Assembly: GCF_000829465.1 (NCBI RefSeq)
Contig: NZ_JXAL01000004.1
Span: 41,036 to 105,035, forward strand
From: Cohnella kolymensis
GTDB taxonomy: Bacteria > Bacillota > Bacilli > Paenibacillales > Paenibacillaceae
Reading direction: 5' to 3'
DNA length: 64,000 bases
The notes under the pieces were generated by a model. That model worked only from the letters and a program-made list of their open reading frames with translations. It did no database searches and was not told the DNA's origin. A program made the translations under genes and the position numbers. Shown here one piece after another: positions 7,771-16,963 of this stretch (position 1 is the stretch's first letter; each line of letters starts with the position of its first letter).

Positions 7771-10700
7771 CTATAAAGCCACACTCTCATTAAGGACAAT
7801 AGTTGATCGGTGTTAACCGGCTTTGTGATATAATCCGACGCTCCTGCTTCAATACATTTGTTGCGATCGTCTTTCATAGCTTTGGCAGTCAAAGCGATCA
7901 CGGGAATTTTGCTCCACTCCGAATGATCCCGCATCCGTCTCATCGCTTCATAACCATCCATTTCCGGCATCATGATATCCATCAGCACCAAATCGATGTC
8001 AGGCTCCGCTTCAAGCCTTTTTAAAGCCTCCACACCGTTCTCGGCATACACGACGGTCATTTGCCGATGCTCAAGCACACTGGACAAAGCAAACACATTG
8101 CGTACGTCATCATCTACGAGCAGTATTTTTTTTGTTATCGAACGCGGCTTCCGGCCTATGCAGCTTCCTAAGCATGTTACGCTGCCCTTCCGGAAGATCC
8201 GCCTCCACGCGGTGCAGGAACAATGCGGTCTCCTCAAGCAGCCGTTCGGGCGATTTGACATCCTTGAGCACAATTCTGCTGGCAAGTTGACGGTACTTAC
8301 GCATGGTCGCATCGTCTTCCGCGCCATCGTTCCCGCCAAGCAAAATAATCGGTATTCGCCGAAACTCTGCGGACCGCTGAATTTGTTCGAGGAACGCAAG
8401 CCCCGAGCCTTCCGGCAGGCTCGCATCCAGGACGATGCAATCGAAAACTTTTTCCTGCAGCTTGCTCCACGCTGAATCCGCATCCGCTGCGGCCGTGACC
8501 GCAACGTCATCATGGCCGATCAATTCGCTTAGGCCCCGGCGCTGCTCCTCGTCATGTTCTACTAACAGCAGATGCTTGGGAACGCGCTCCAATACTGCGC
8601 TGATATTCTCAAACACCTTTTCCAATTGTTCACCGGTAGCCGGCTTCTGCAGATGATCAATGGCACCCATTCGCAGTCCTTGGGGGCTTTCTTCGGTTAC
8701 GGAGATCACATGCACCGGAATATGGCGGGTGTCGGGGTCGGTCTTCAATTCGTTCAGAACGGACCAGCCGTCCGTGACGGGAAGCTGGATGTCGAGTATA
8801 ATCCCTTGCGGCTTCAGCGATCTCGCCAGATTCAAGCCTTCATCTCCCTGAAGAGCGACGACGGCTTTAAATCCGCGGGAATGAGCCATCTCGAGCAGCA
8901 CCTTGGCAAAATTGACATCATCTTCGACGATGAGCAGCACCTGGTCGCCGTCGGCCAACCGTGCGCGGTCGTCCTGCGGCCGGTTTTCCGCCGATGTGTT
9001 CTCTTCCGCCGTTCCCGGCTGGGCACGATCCGGTTTATAGATAAACGGCATCGAGTTCAAGCCGAATGCGGCTTCTGACGAGGCGGCAGCCTGGTCGAAG
9101 CCCGTTTCCGGTGTATTGTCCTCAGGCAGTACCGGACGGTCCGCCATGCGCTCCGGAAGAACCAAAGTAAACGTACTTCCTTGGCCTGTCACCGTCTCCA
9201 AGTGAATCCAGCCGCCCATCAGGCGGGCCAGCTCCCGGCTGATCGTGAGGCCCAAGCCGGTTCCGCCGTATTTACGGCTCGTTGTTCCGTCAGCCTGGCG
9301 GAACGCTTCAAAGATAAGCTCGCTTTTGTCCGGAGCAATGCCGATGCCTGTATCCTTGACGGCAAATGCGACATAAGGCACTCCTTCTTGGCGCAAAGAC
9401 GATTGCAATTCCTGTTCGTTCGGGCGCCTCAAAAACAGTTGTACGGAACCCGAGTGAGTAAATTTGACGGCATTGGACAACAGATTCCTTAAAATCTGTT
9501 TCAACCGGTGTCCGTCCGTCCAGACGACATCCGGGATTTCGTCATCGACCTCAATCGAGAAGGATAATTGTTTCTGAGCGGCGACCGGCGCATACATATG
9601 CTCCAAAAATGCCTTAATATCTCCGATCGCCATCCATTCAGGATGGATGTCCATTTTTCCCGCATCCACTTTTGACAAGTCCAGAATCTCATCGATCATC
9701 TTGAGCAAATCATTGCCTGAATAATGAATGGTCCGCATGTACTCCCGCTGCTTGTCAGTCAAATTGCCTTCCTTGTTCTCGGCGAGAAACTCGGAAAGAA
9801 TAAGCAGGCTGTTAAGCGGTGTCCTTAATTCATGCGACATATTGGCCAGGAATTCGGATTTATATTTGCTCGTCATCGCGAGCTGCAACGCCTGCTTCTC
9901 GAGCTGCGTGTTCGCTTGCGCAATTTGCCGGTTCTGCGATTCGACCCGGTTGATCTGCTCCTCCAGCGCCAACGTTTTGATTTTGAGTTCCTGATTGGCG
10001 TGCTCAAGCTCTTCCTGCTGCACCTGCAGCCTTTGTTCCGAATGCTTCAAGCTGTTTGTTTGGCCTTCCAGCTTATCATTCGTCTGCCTCAGTTCTTCCT
10101 GCTGAGTAATCAGTTCCTCAGATTGGGCCTGCAGCTCTTCCGTCATCGCTTGGGATTCGCGGAGCAGCTCCTCAACCCGCTGGCGGGAACGGAGGTTATT
10201 AACCATCGTGGCGAATTTCCCGCTCAGCGACTCAAGCAGATCCAGGTCGTCTTTATGAAAGCTTTTGATGGAGGCAAGTTCCACAACACCCATCACTTCA
10301 TCGTCGAAGAGGATCGGTTGAACGATAATCTGTTTAGGATCGGAGGCTCCGAGGCCTGAAGAAATTTTGATATACCCTTCCGGCACATCTTCAACGACGA
10401 TTGATTTTCCTGTTATTGCGCACTGACCGACGAGTCCCTCTCCGTAACGAATGGAATTCTGCGTTTCAGGATCGCCGCCGTCCTGCCCGAAACCGGCATA
10501 GCTGCCGCACAGCTCCAATCGCCGTTCCTTGGAGTCCCGCACTAAATAGACCGCGGCATAAGAAGCGCCGAGAACCGGTGAGAATTCCGTAACGAAAGAT
10601 TGCGCGAGGCTTTTCATATCCGACGTCAGCAATTCGGTAACCCGGGCCATTTGCGCATCGATCCTGCTTTGCCTTTGCTGCGCAGCGTACAACATGGATT

Positions 10701-11481
10701 CCCGTTCATTCTTCGCTTGCATGTCAAGCGCAATCTGCTTGAATAAACTTGCCAGAACGCCAAGCTCGTCTTGGGATTTGATATCGTATTTGGCAAAGCC
10801 CCGCAAGCGGCCTTTACTGAATAGTTCCGCCATTCGGCTCAGCAGGCTGAGACCTTTGTTGATGCTCGGGAACACCCAGAGCACAATGAGCAGTCCGAGC
10901 AGCAAACCTGCCAGCGTCAGCATCGCCACCATTTGCACGGATCTGTCGTACAGGGCTTTCGCATCCGTCATCTCTTGACTTAGCGCGGTCTGCTGAAATT
11001 TAACCAATCCGTCCATAGAGTCGATAACCGCTTGCTGATCCGCGCGCAGCGCATTGGAGTAAAGCGTTCCTGCCTCGTCCAATTTACCTGCATTCACCAG
11101 TTGGACGAAATTCCGAAGCGATTGACCGTAGTCGTCGCCGATCTTTATTACTCCGTCATAGATCTGCTGCTCGGCAGGCTCCATTCGCTGGCTGCCCAGC
11201 GCTTTGTATTGCTCTGAGGCACGGGTGAGCCTCTGCGTAATTTCTGCGACCCCCTGTTTCGGGTCCTTTTCATGAAGGAGCATGTCGCTGATTATGCGGG
11301 CGGAAGAATTGACTTCCGCTCGGACAGCAACGGCCGCTCTGACTTTTTCGAAGCGATTCTCATAGAAATGATTCATCGTATCGTTCATTTGGGTTAATCT
11401 TTCATAACCGAAAGATGTGATGCCTACCATTAATCCGAGAAGTAAAGCGAAGCCGATGATGAGCTTTGTTTTTATTTTCAT
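7767..11481 (-). CDS. rsbK: Hybrid sensor kinase, RsbK-like (CHASE3-like/HAMP/GAF/HK/REC x3), frameshift at an A8 tract
   Basis: Main frame 8110-11481 (1123 aa): membrane helix (about 7-25), extracytoplasmic four-helix sensor, second helix (about 190-208), HAMP, GAF (about 285-430), a long Gln/Glu-rich coiled coil, HisKA ([11 protein letters not shown]), HATPase ([16 protein letters not shown]), REC1 ([19 protein letters not shown]) and REC2 ([19 protein letters not shown]). A third receiver ([27 protein letters not shown]) lies in the -1-base frame at 7767-8133. The frames meet at eight A (plus-strand T 8126-8133); seven would fuse them into about 1240 aa. Its start abuts the rsbY-like stop codon. 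In B. cereus RsbK phosphorylates RsbY, and this gene order supports the same role. Confidence 0.85.
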
Positions 11482-12633
11482 TTACGCATTCTCCCCCGGC
11501 AGCACTTCTACACGTACGAGACAGCGGTCATCCGAACGGCCGTCCAAAGGCTTGCAGTCGATCAGCTGTTCCACGCTGTCTTCGTCTGCTTGCGCTTGAT
11601 GCAGGAATGCGGTCAATTGCTCGATCTGGGCCTCGTCTTCCCCGTGGAAGGGTCCCAGAATCCCGTCCGTATACAAGTATAGCTGGTCACCCGGCGCAAA
11701 ATTGATTGTCCGCGAGACGACCTCCAAGGTGTCGAACATCCCGAGCGGAGCGGAGCTTGCCGGCAGCTTCTCGGGCGGCAGCTGACCTCCCCGATACAGC
11801 AAACCCGGAGGATGCCCGGCGTTCGCATATTCCAGCTTACCGCGCTTCAAATCCATCGTCACATAAATACCGGTGCAATAATAATGAATAAGCTCGTCTT
11901 CAATCTGAAGACCCATCAGACGGCGGTTGAGCTCCCGGAAAACCCGTTCCGGCGACCATAATGTCCGCATCGACTCCTTGAGAATGGATGCGATAAACAT
12001 GCTCACCAAAGAAGACGAGATTCCATGCCCCATCGCATCGATCACCGCGAACGCCCAACGGTTCTGGTCGATTCTGTGCCATGCGTACAAATCTCCCGCC
12101 AATTCCTCGGAAGCTTTGAAAAAAGCCCTCGCCCTTACATTGGATTCATCGACTCCGTCAGGCAACACGGATTCCTGCACCTGCCGTGCGAGCCGCAGCT
12201 CTTCGCGGACGCGGTGGTCCCGCTCCTTATGCCAGTCCAGCTCTCGCTTCAGTCTGAGGGCCGAGCGGATCCGCGCAAGCAGCTCCGTTTTGTTAATCGG
12301 CTTCGTCACGAAATCGATGGCGCCCGCATCCAGCGCTTCCGCGAGCTTACGGGAGTCCCCGATCGCCGTGACCATAATCACGGGTATATCTTTATATAAA
12401 CTATCCGCTTGCAGCCTGCGGCAAGCCTCAATTCCATCCATTGCAGGCATCATCATATCGAGCAAAATGAGATCCACTCCAGGGTCGGCTATACCGTTAG
12501 CTCCGGACTTCAGCTGTTCAAACATCTGTTCGGCGGAATACGCGATGCTGATGTCGTTATAACCCGCTCTCTTCAACATTTCTTGAATGACCATTACATT
12601 CATGGCGTTATCATCTACGATCAAAACATTCAT
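11482..12633 (-). CDS. rsbY: REC-PP2C serine phosphatase, RsbY-like
   Basis: 383 aa. A receiver domain (about 1-125; VLIVDDNAMN, LLDMMMPAMDG, KPIN) is joined by a helical linker to a SpoIIE/RsbU-type PP2C phosphatase domain. Metal-binding motifs are visible: SEELAGDLYAW, FAVIDAMGHGISS, YANAGHPPG and LYLYTDGI. Proteins of this layout dephosphorylate RsbV when their receiver is phosphorylated, releasing SigB. It is encoded directly before the RsbK-like kinase (TAA next to ATG), and no other rsbU/rsbP-like phosphatase is in the window, so it is the best candidate activator of the rsbV-rsbW-sigB system. The SD is weak (GGGG about 14 nt from ATG). Confidence 0.88.
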   Translation of the reverse strand: MNVLIVDDNAMNVMVIQEMLKRAGYNDISIAYSAEQMFEQLKSGANGIADPGVDLILLDMMMPAMDGIEACRRLQADSLYKDIPVIMVTAIGDSRKLAEALDAGAIDFVTKPINKTELLARIRSALRLKRELDWHKERDHRVREELRLARQVQESVLPDGVDESNVRARAFFKASEELAGDLYAWHRIDQNRWAFAVIDAMGHGISSSLVSMFIASILKESMRTLWSPERVFRELNRRLMGLQIEDELIHYYCTGIYVTMDLKRGKLEYANAGHPPGLLYRGGQLPPEKLPASSAPLGMFDTLEVVSRTINFAPGDQLYLYTDGILGPFHGEDEAQIEQLTAFLHQAQADEDSVEQLIDCKPLDGRSDDRCLVRVEVLPGENA

Positions 12634-12652
12634 TTATTTTCTTCGTCCCCTC

Positions 12653-12681
12653 ATAATTGAGTGTGCAGACAACGCCGGCAA
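12653..12681 (-). promoter_or_regulatory. Possible sigma-A promoter of the rsbY-rsbK-rsbM operon
   Basis: Minus-strand TTGCCG, 17 nt, AATTAT. It lies just upstream of the weak SD of the rsbY-like gene. The match is modest; no sigma-B-like -10 was seen here. Confidence 0.3.
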
Positions 12682-12688
12682 CAAACGC

Positions 12689-12731
12689 GAATAAGGAATG
12701 AGCGGCACAGCTGTGCCCTCATTCCTTATTC
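12689..12731 (-). terminator. Long hairpin downstream of the YflT gene
   Basis: GAATAAGGAATGAG-C-GGCACAG/CTGTGCC-CTCATTCCTTATTC is a stem of about 21 bp with one bulged base and no loop bases beyond the centre. It lies between the yflT-like stop and the rsbY-like gene. There is no clear T-run, so it could also protect or process RNA. Confidence 0.5.
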
Positions 12732-12746
12732 CCGTATGCTCCCGGT

Positions 12747-13070
12747 TCAATGCCGGGCCATTACCAATACTTTGCCGCTATCCAATTCCTCTTCGTACAT
12801 GCTTGCTTCATGCCGATCGAATCCCATGGATTCGATTTTGCTCCGAAGAGCGTCTCCGCGAGTCCGGAAGAGATTGGCGATCGTATCGAACATCCCTTCT
12901 TCCGACATGCCGACCGTATTTGCGTCGGTGACGTCGGTTAGCCGGTTCTCCCGATCTTTCTCATGCGCCAATACATAAATCTCTTTCTCCGAATAGCCTT
13001 GGCGGTGCAGATCGTTAACGACTCCGACCGCCTCCAAGCCATTGTTGACGAGTTTCGCATAAGCTTTCAC
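12747..13070 (-). CDS. General stress protein 17M (YflT family)
   Basis: 107 aa from a GTG behind AGGAGG (about 8 nt). An upstream in-frame codon at 13118 would place the SD inside the gene. The sequence (MKAYAKLVNNG, then EAVGVVNDLHRQGYSEKEIYVLAHEK and an FDTIANLF helix) is the typical YflT/GSP17M pattern. These are SigB-regulon proteins of unknown biochemical function. A sigma-B-like promoter lies 40 nt upstream and a long hairpin follows, so it is probably transcribed alone and placed just before the sigB-activating operon. Confidence 0.85.
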   Translation of the reverse strand: MKAYAKLVNNGLEAVGVVNDLHRQGYSEKEIYVLAHEKDRENRLTDVTDANTVGMSEEGMFDTIANLFRTRGDALRSKIESMGFDRHEASMYEEELDSGKVLVMARH

Positions 13071-13109
13071 GCGTTCTCTCCTCCTATTCTCTTTGTCTAT
13101 CTCTCTATA

Positions 13110-13134
13110 TAACCTCAAAGGCTTCTATTGAAAC
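13110..13134 (-). promoter_or_regulatory. Sigma-B-like promoter of the YflT gene
   Basis: Minus-strand GTTTCA, 13 nt, AGGTTA. It is very similar to the rsbV promoter (GTTTCA-N14-GGGTTA) and lies 40 nt upstream of the GTG start. Confidence 0.5.
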
Positions 13135-13152
13135 GGTGATTTGTTAACAACA

Positions 13153-13614
13153 TTAAACGCCGCAAGGGTCTGCGAACAGTTCTATGGAGAGGAGCTTCCC
13201 TCGGTTATCAACGAACACCTTCAGCGCTTCCTCGCCTTTTAATACACCCCAGCCGTCGTCGGCGACGAACGCGGGTTTCCCAAGCGCCTGCTTTAATTTG
13301 GATTGTACCATAGGAACGGATTTCCTGTTAATGACGGCGGATCCGGCCTCAGCGGTCACCTGCACGAAGGATACGACTCCGTCGCACATTCCGACACTTT
13401 TGCCTTCCCGGTACTTCCAGACTTTGCAGCCCGTCAGGTTGTCTTCCGCGACTTTGAAAGGATTGCCCCAGGCACCTTTCACGCGGGAGGCCTTATCGCC
13501 CAGCTGGATCCCGTCCAACTTCCACTGTTGGACGGCAGCGGGCGGTTCGGCCGCTTTTGCAGGCGTCGCTACATTAAAGATGGCCGCCAATACTATCATC
13601 ACTGTGAGCCACAT
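13153..13614 (-). CDS. Secreted hypothetical protein, 153 aa
   Basis: It has an N-terminal signal peptide (MWLTVMIVLAAIFNVATPAKAAE, cleavage likely after AKA). The mature part starts with a strand-turn motif (WKLDGIQLGDKASRVKGAWGNP) that resembles small extracellular domains of the SmpA/DUF4309 kind and carries three cysteines. Function unknown. Its start overlaps the stop of the DUF948 gene by 1 nt (TGATG), so it is the second gene of that stress operon. Confidence 0.75.
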   Translation of the reverse strand: MWLTVMIVLAAIFNVATPAKAAEPPAAVQQWKLDGIQLGDKASRVKGAWGNPFKVAEDNLTGCKVWKYREGKSVGMCDGVVSFVQVTAEAGSAVINRKSVPMVQSKLKQALGKPAFVADDGWGVLKGEEALKVFVDNRGKLLSIELFADPCGV

Positions 13615-14126
13615 CAGATCTCACCGTGCTCGTAGGTTTCGGGCCGCTCCGTCTGTTTCCAAATCGGCCGATTCGGCTGTTCGGCCTGCTTCCATCCATA
13701 CTTGAAGCCCATTGCGACCCGGGACCCTAGCGCGGCCCACTTCACCCAAGAAGGCGATTCCTTTGAGTTCGTATCGATGGCGGCAGCCTTCTGGCGGACA
13801 GCTTGCGAGATGTTGTGGGTTGCGACACGAGCCGTTCCCGTTACCTGGCTCAGAATCTGACCTACGTCCTGCACAACTTCGAATAACGGATCCGTTCTGC
13901 GCAGCTTGCCGGTTATATCAGTCGCTACGAAATTAACCGTTTCCGCCAGCTTCTTCACTTCACCTTGTAATCCTTCTACCGTTTCCTTCACTTCCTGCAT
14001 TGCGGATTGCGCGGTGACCAGAGAGCGCTGCGCGGTCCTAAGAAGTGAAATCAAAAATGCGCACAACACCACGAACGCTACCGCTGCAATTGCAATACTC
14101 CATGTGACGACATCGTTGTTATCCAA
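13614..14126 (-). CDS. DUF948 (YtxG-like) membrane protein
   Basis: 170 aa. An N-terminal membrane helix (about 8-30: WSIAIAAVAFVVLCAFLISLL) is followed by a long amphipathic helical region (RTAQRSLVTAQSAMQEVKETVEGL...) characteristic of DUF948/YtxG proteins, then a basic/polar tail. In B. subtilis ytxG is co-transcribed with ytxH under SigB. A good sigma-B-like promoter (GTTTCG-N15-GGGTAA) lies about 50 nt upstream, consistent with that regulon. Confidence 0.85.
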   Translation of the reverse strand: MDNNDVVTWSIAIAAVAFVVLCAFLISLLRTAQRSLVTAQSAMQEVKETVEGLQGEVKKLAETVNFVATDITGKLRRTDPLFEVVQDVGQILSQVTGTARVATHNISQAVRQKAAAIDTNSKESPSWVKWAALGSRVAMGFKYGWKQAEQPNRPIWKQTERPETYEHGEI

Positions 14127-14175
14127 GTGCAGCCCTCCTATTCATAACACGTTAATCGTTACGTGTATCGATACG

Positions 14176-14202
14176 TTACCCGCCGGCACAGTGCTGCGAA
14201 AC
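14176..14202 (-). promoter_or_regulatory. Sigma-B-like promoter of the DUF948 operon
   Basis: Minus-strand GTTTCG, 15 nt, GGGTAA, about 50 nt upstream of the 14126 start. Confidence 0.6.
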
Positions 14203-14311
14203 AATTTGCCGGGAAAGATTCACTGTCGAAAATAGCGGGTAAGCAATCACCATCACGGAATTCAGGTCAGCGCAATTGGTGCGGCCGATCCAAATCAAAG
14301 GAGGAATTACC

Positions 14312-14476
14312 ATGCTACACTGGGCTCTTGTGTTTCTAGTAGTCGCTATTATAGCTGCGATTTTTGGTTTCGGCGGTATTGTTAGTGCCGCAGCGGGTAT
14401 CGCTAAAATTTTATTCTTCGTCTTCCTTATTCTCTTTATCGTTTCACTGTTTACCGGACGCCGCAGCAGAGTCTGA
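14312..14476 (+). CDS. DUF1328 small membrane protein (YtjA family)
   Basis: 54 aa with the family signature [22 protein letters not shown] and two membrane helices separated by a short loop, ending in basic residues. The start is the ATG behind AAAGGAGG; in-frame codons from 14276 lack an SD. It is transcribed divergently from the DUF948 gene. A GGGTAA sequence about 70 nt upstream could be another sigma-B -10, but its -35 is poor. Function unknown; homologues are often induced by stress. Confidence 0.88.
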   Translation: MLHWALVFLVVAIIAAIFGFGGIVSAAAGIAKILFFVFLILFIVSLFTGRRSRV

Positions 14477-14607
14477 CGGCGGAAAGCAGGCAATGGTACT
14501 GTCTATGTCTCCTCTTCCTCTATGACAACGAAGTAATTGCTGAATTTGGGAAAGAGACAAGGCTCACCTTCCTCTTTCCGGAAACCAAAAAAGTATTGCA
14601 AGATCGA

Positions 14608-14650
14608 GACGCTTCCCTGTGCTTTTCGCATAGGGGAGCGTCGTTTTTTT
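14608..14650 (+). terminator. Rho-independent terminator
   Basis: GACGCTTCCCT, a 13-nt loop, AGGGGAGCGTC, then TTTTTTT. It lies 130 nt after the DUF1328 gene; no gene was recognised in between. Confidence 0.9.
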
Positions 14651-14745
14651 AAACCCCGGGTGATTGAAACATAGAGTTTTGCGGTTAAAAGGTAGTCAGT
14701 TGACCCTGCGGTTAACACCTAATTCGAACGGAGGTTGATCCATTC

Positions 14746-15788
14746 ATGAAAGCATTATCCTTGCCGGAGGTTTAGGTACCAGACTACGCCCGTTGACGGA
14801 GCATCTTCCGAAACCGATGGCATTGGTGGGTAACCGCCCATGGTTGGAGCACTTGCTCCTACATTATAAAGAACAAGGCGTGAACGAATTCGTCATCGCC
14901 GTCAAACACTACCGTGAGCTGATCGAGAGTCATCTCGGCGACGGTTCCAAATATGGCGTACGCATTGATTATGCGGTTGAGAAGGAATTGCTCGGCACTG
15001 CCGGCGCAATCAAAAACGCGGAAGAGTTTCTGTCGGACCGCTTCATCGTTGTGAATGCGGATATCATCCATCAAATCGACCTCGCTTCGGCCATGAAATT
15101 TCACGAAAGTCATGGCGGAGCCGTAACGATATGCTTGACTGAAGTGGACGATCCTTCGCATTACGGGGTTGTGGAACAAACCGATGGCGGCCAAATCGTC
15201 AATTTCGTCGAAAAGCCGAAAAAAGAAGAGGCGCCGTCCAACCGGATCAACGCCGGTATTTATATCATGGAACGCAGAGCGCTTGACTTCGTTCCTGCAG
15301 GTAAGCCGGTATCCATCGAGAAAGAGACATTCCCTTTGCTGATCGAGAACGGCAGCGGAGTCTATGGCCACCCGATCGGCGGTTATTGGATGGATATGGG
15401 TACCAAAGAACGTTATCGCCAGCTGCACTGGGATTTGCTTGACCGACGCTTTCCCGTCAGGATTGACGGTAAAGAAATGGAAGATAAGGGAATCTGGCTT
15501 GGAGAAAATGTCCGTGTCGGACAAGGTGTGCTCTTCGTCCCTCCCGTTATGATCGGCGACGATGTCACGATCGGCGATCGCGCCATTGTCGGACCTTATG
15601 CTGTAGTCGGCAATGGAACCCGGATAGGCAATCAAGTCCGTTTGTCCAACTCCATTCTCTGGGATCGCTGCAAAATCCGCGCGGGAGCGCAGCTTAACGA
15701 ATGCATCTTCGGATCCGGCATGCGGGTGGGACCGCATATTCTGCACGAAGCGGTATGTAACCGGACGCTGGAGGTGCAGCACCGATGA
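14746..15788 (+). CDS. Nucleotidyltransferase with hexapeptide repeats (mannose-1-P guanylyltransferase-like), frameshifted at codon 3
   Basis: Sugar-nucleotide pyrophosphorylase. The glycine-rich signature IILAGGLGTRLRPLTEHLPKPM is followed by VVNADII (metal-binding DxD region), FVEKP and MDMGTKERYRQLHWDLL, then a left-handed beta-helix C-terminal domain (IGDDVTIGDRAIVGPYAVVGNGTRIG). The clean frame has no good start before 14793, but ATG at 14746 (GGAGG 11 nt upstream) reads MKA and then falls out of frame. ATGAAAGC followed directly by ATTATC lacks one base relative to MKAIILAGG. Restored length is about 347 aa. Its stop overlaps the next glycosyltransferase by 4 nt, so it should supply activated sugar (GDP-mannose or similar) to that operon. 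Confidence 0.85.
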
Positions 15789-16963
15789 GTCGACTGCCTC
15801 AAATCGCTTATCTAAGCACCTTTGTTCCTAAAAAATGCGGACTTGCAACCTATACCCAACATTTGAGAGAAGCCATCAGCCACGCCAAAGGAAATCGGCC
15901 CCAGGATCCGGTAATCACCATGTGCAATCCGGAAGAACGCATGGATTATCGCGAGCCTTGGATGATGCCTCTTCTCAAACAGGATATAGAAGATTATAAG
16001 AGGCTGGCTGACACCATTAACCAAAGCTCGGTAGATATCGTTTCCCTGCAGCACGAATTCGGAATCTTCGGCGGGGATGCCGGCTCTCATATTATTGAAT
16101 TCATGCGCCGCGTTACGAAGCCGATCGTCACGACATTCCACACCGTATTCGAGCACCCTGTGGAGCCGTACGCCTCGATTCAGAAGGAAATTGCCCGGCT
16201 CAGCGATCACCTGCTTGTCATGAACCGAAAAGGACTCGGTTATCTGAACGGCAATTTCGGCGTTCCTTTAGAGAAAATCTCCTTTATTCCTCACGGCACA
16301 CCGGTGCCCAACAGCTCGGACCGCGATAATGTGCGCCGCCGGGAAGGATGGGAAAACAGAAACGTGCTGTTTACGTTCGGGCTGCTTGGGCGCAGCAAAG
16401 GAATAGAACTCATTCTCAAATCGCTTGCATCCGCCGTTCAGGCCGTTCCCGAACTGCTATATGTGGTCGCCGGTCAAACGCATCCCGAGGTGCGCAAGCA
16501 GGAAGGCGAATCGTATCGCGAGGAGCTCATGGCGATGGTTAAGGAGTTCGGCCTGGATCATCACGTGCAATGGATCGACCGTTATGTGCCTGAAGATGAG
16601 CTGGTCTCTCTGATCGCCGCCAGCGATCTGTATGTTACCCCTTATCCGGGTATGGGACAGATTACAAGCGGCACGCTCGCTTATGCGGCGGGTCTCGGAC
16701 GGCCGATCCTTTCAACTCCGTATGTTTACGCGAAAGACTTGCTGCAAGACAACGAAGAAATGCTGTTGCCATATGGCGATGCGGACGCTTGGAGTGCGAA
16801 GCTTATCGAATTGTTCACCTATCCGGGAATGCTCGCCGAATGGGAAAGAAACATGGCGGAAATAGGGCGAAGCATGCACTGGCCGCAAGTGGGGGCGCAA
16901 CATCTGCGGCTATTTCAGCAAATTGCATTCCATCAAAGGGGCACTATCGCCGATGTCGGCTAA
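15785..16963 (+). CDS. Glycosyltransferase family 4
   Basis: 392 aa with a GT-B fold. The N-terminal acceptor domain has the pattern STFVPKKCGLATYTQHL and a LQHEFGIFGGDAG segment. The C-terminal donor domain shows VLFTFGLLGRSKGIELIL, YVVAGQTHPEV, and the donor-site region ASDLYVTPYPGMGQITSGTLAYAAGLGRP. Cytosolic, with no membrane segment. It is coupled to the nucleotidyltransferase (ATGA overlap) and to the next gene (11-nt overlap). Acceptor and product are not determined by the sequence. Confidence 0.9.
   Translation: MSRLPQIAYLSTFVPKKCGLATYTQHLREAISHAKGNRPQDPVITMCNPEERMDYREPWMMPLLKQDIEDYKRLADTINQSSVDIVSLQHEFGIFGGDAGSHIIEFMRRVTKPIVTTFHTVFEHPVEPYASIQKEIARLSDHLLVMNRKGLGYLNGNFGVPLEKISFIPHGTPVPNSSDRDNVRRREGWENRNVLFTFGLLGRSKGIELILKSLASAVQAVPELLYVVAGQTHPEVRKQEGESYREELMAMVKEFGLDHHVQWIDRYVPEDELVSLIAASDLYVTPYPGMGQITSGTLAYAAGLGRPILSTPYVYAKDLLQDNEEMLLPYGDADAWSAKLIELFTYPGMLAEWERNMAEIGRSMHWPQVGAQHLRLFQQIAFHQRGTIADVG

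Noticed and set aside
14503..14718. Minus-strand open frame of 71 codons
   Set aside because: It runs through the plus-strand terminator at 14608-14650 and has no SD or recognisable sequence.
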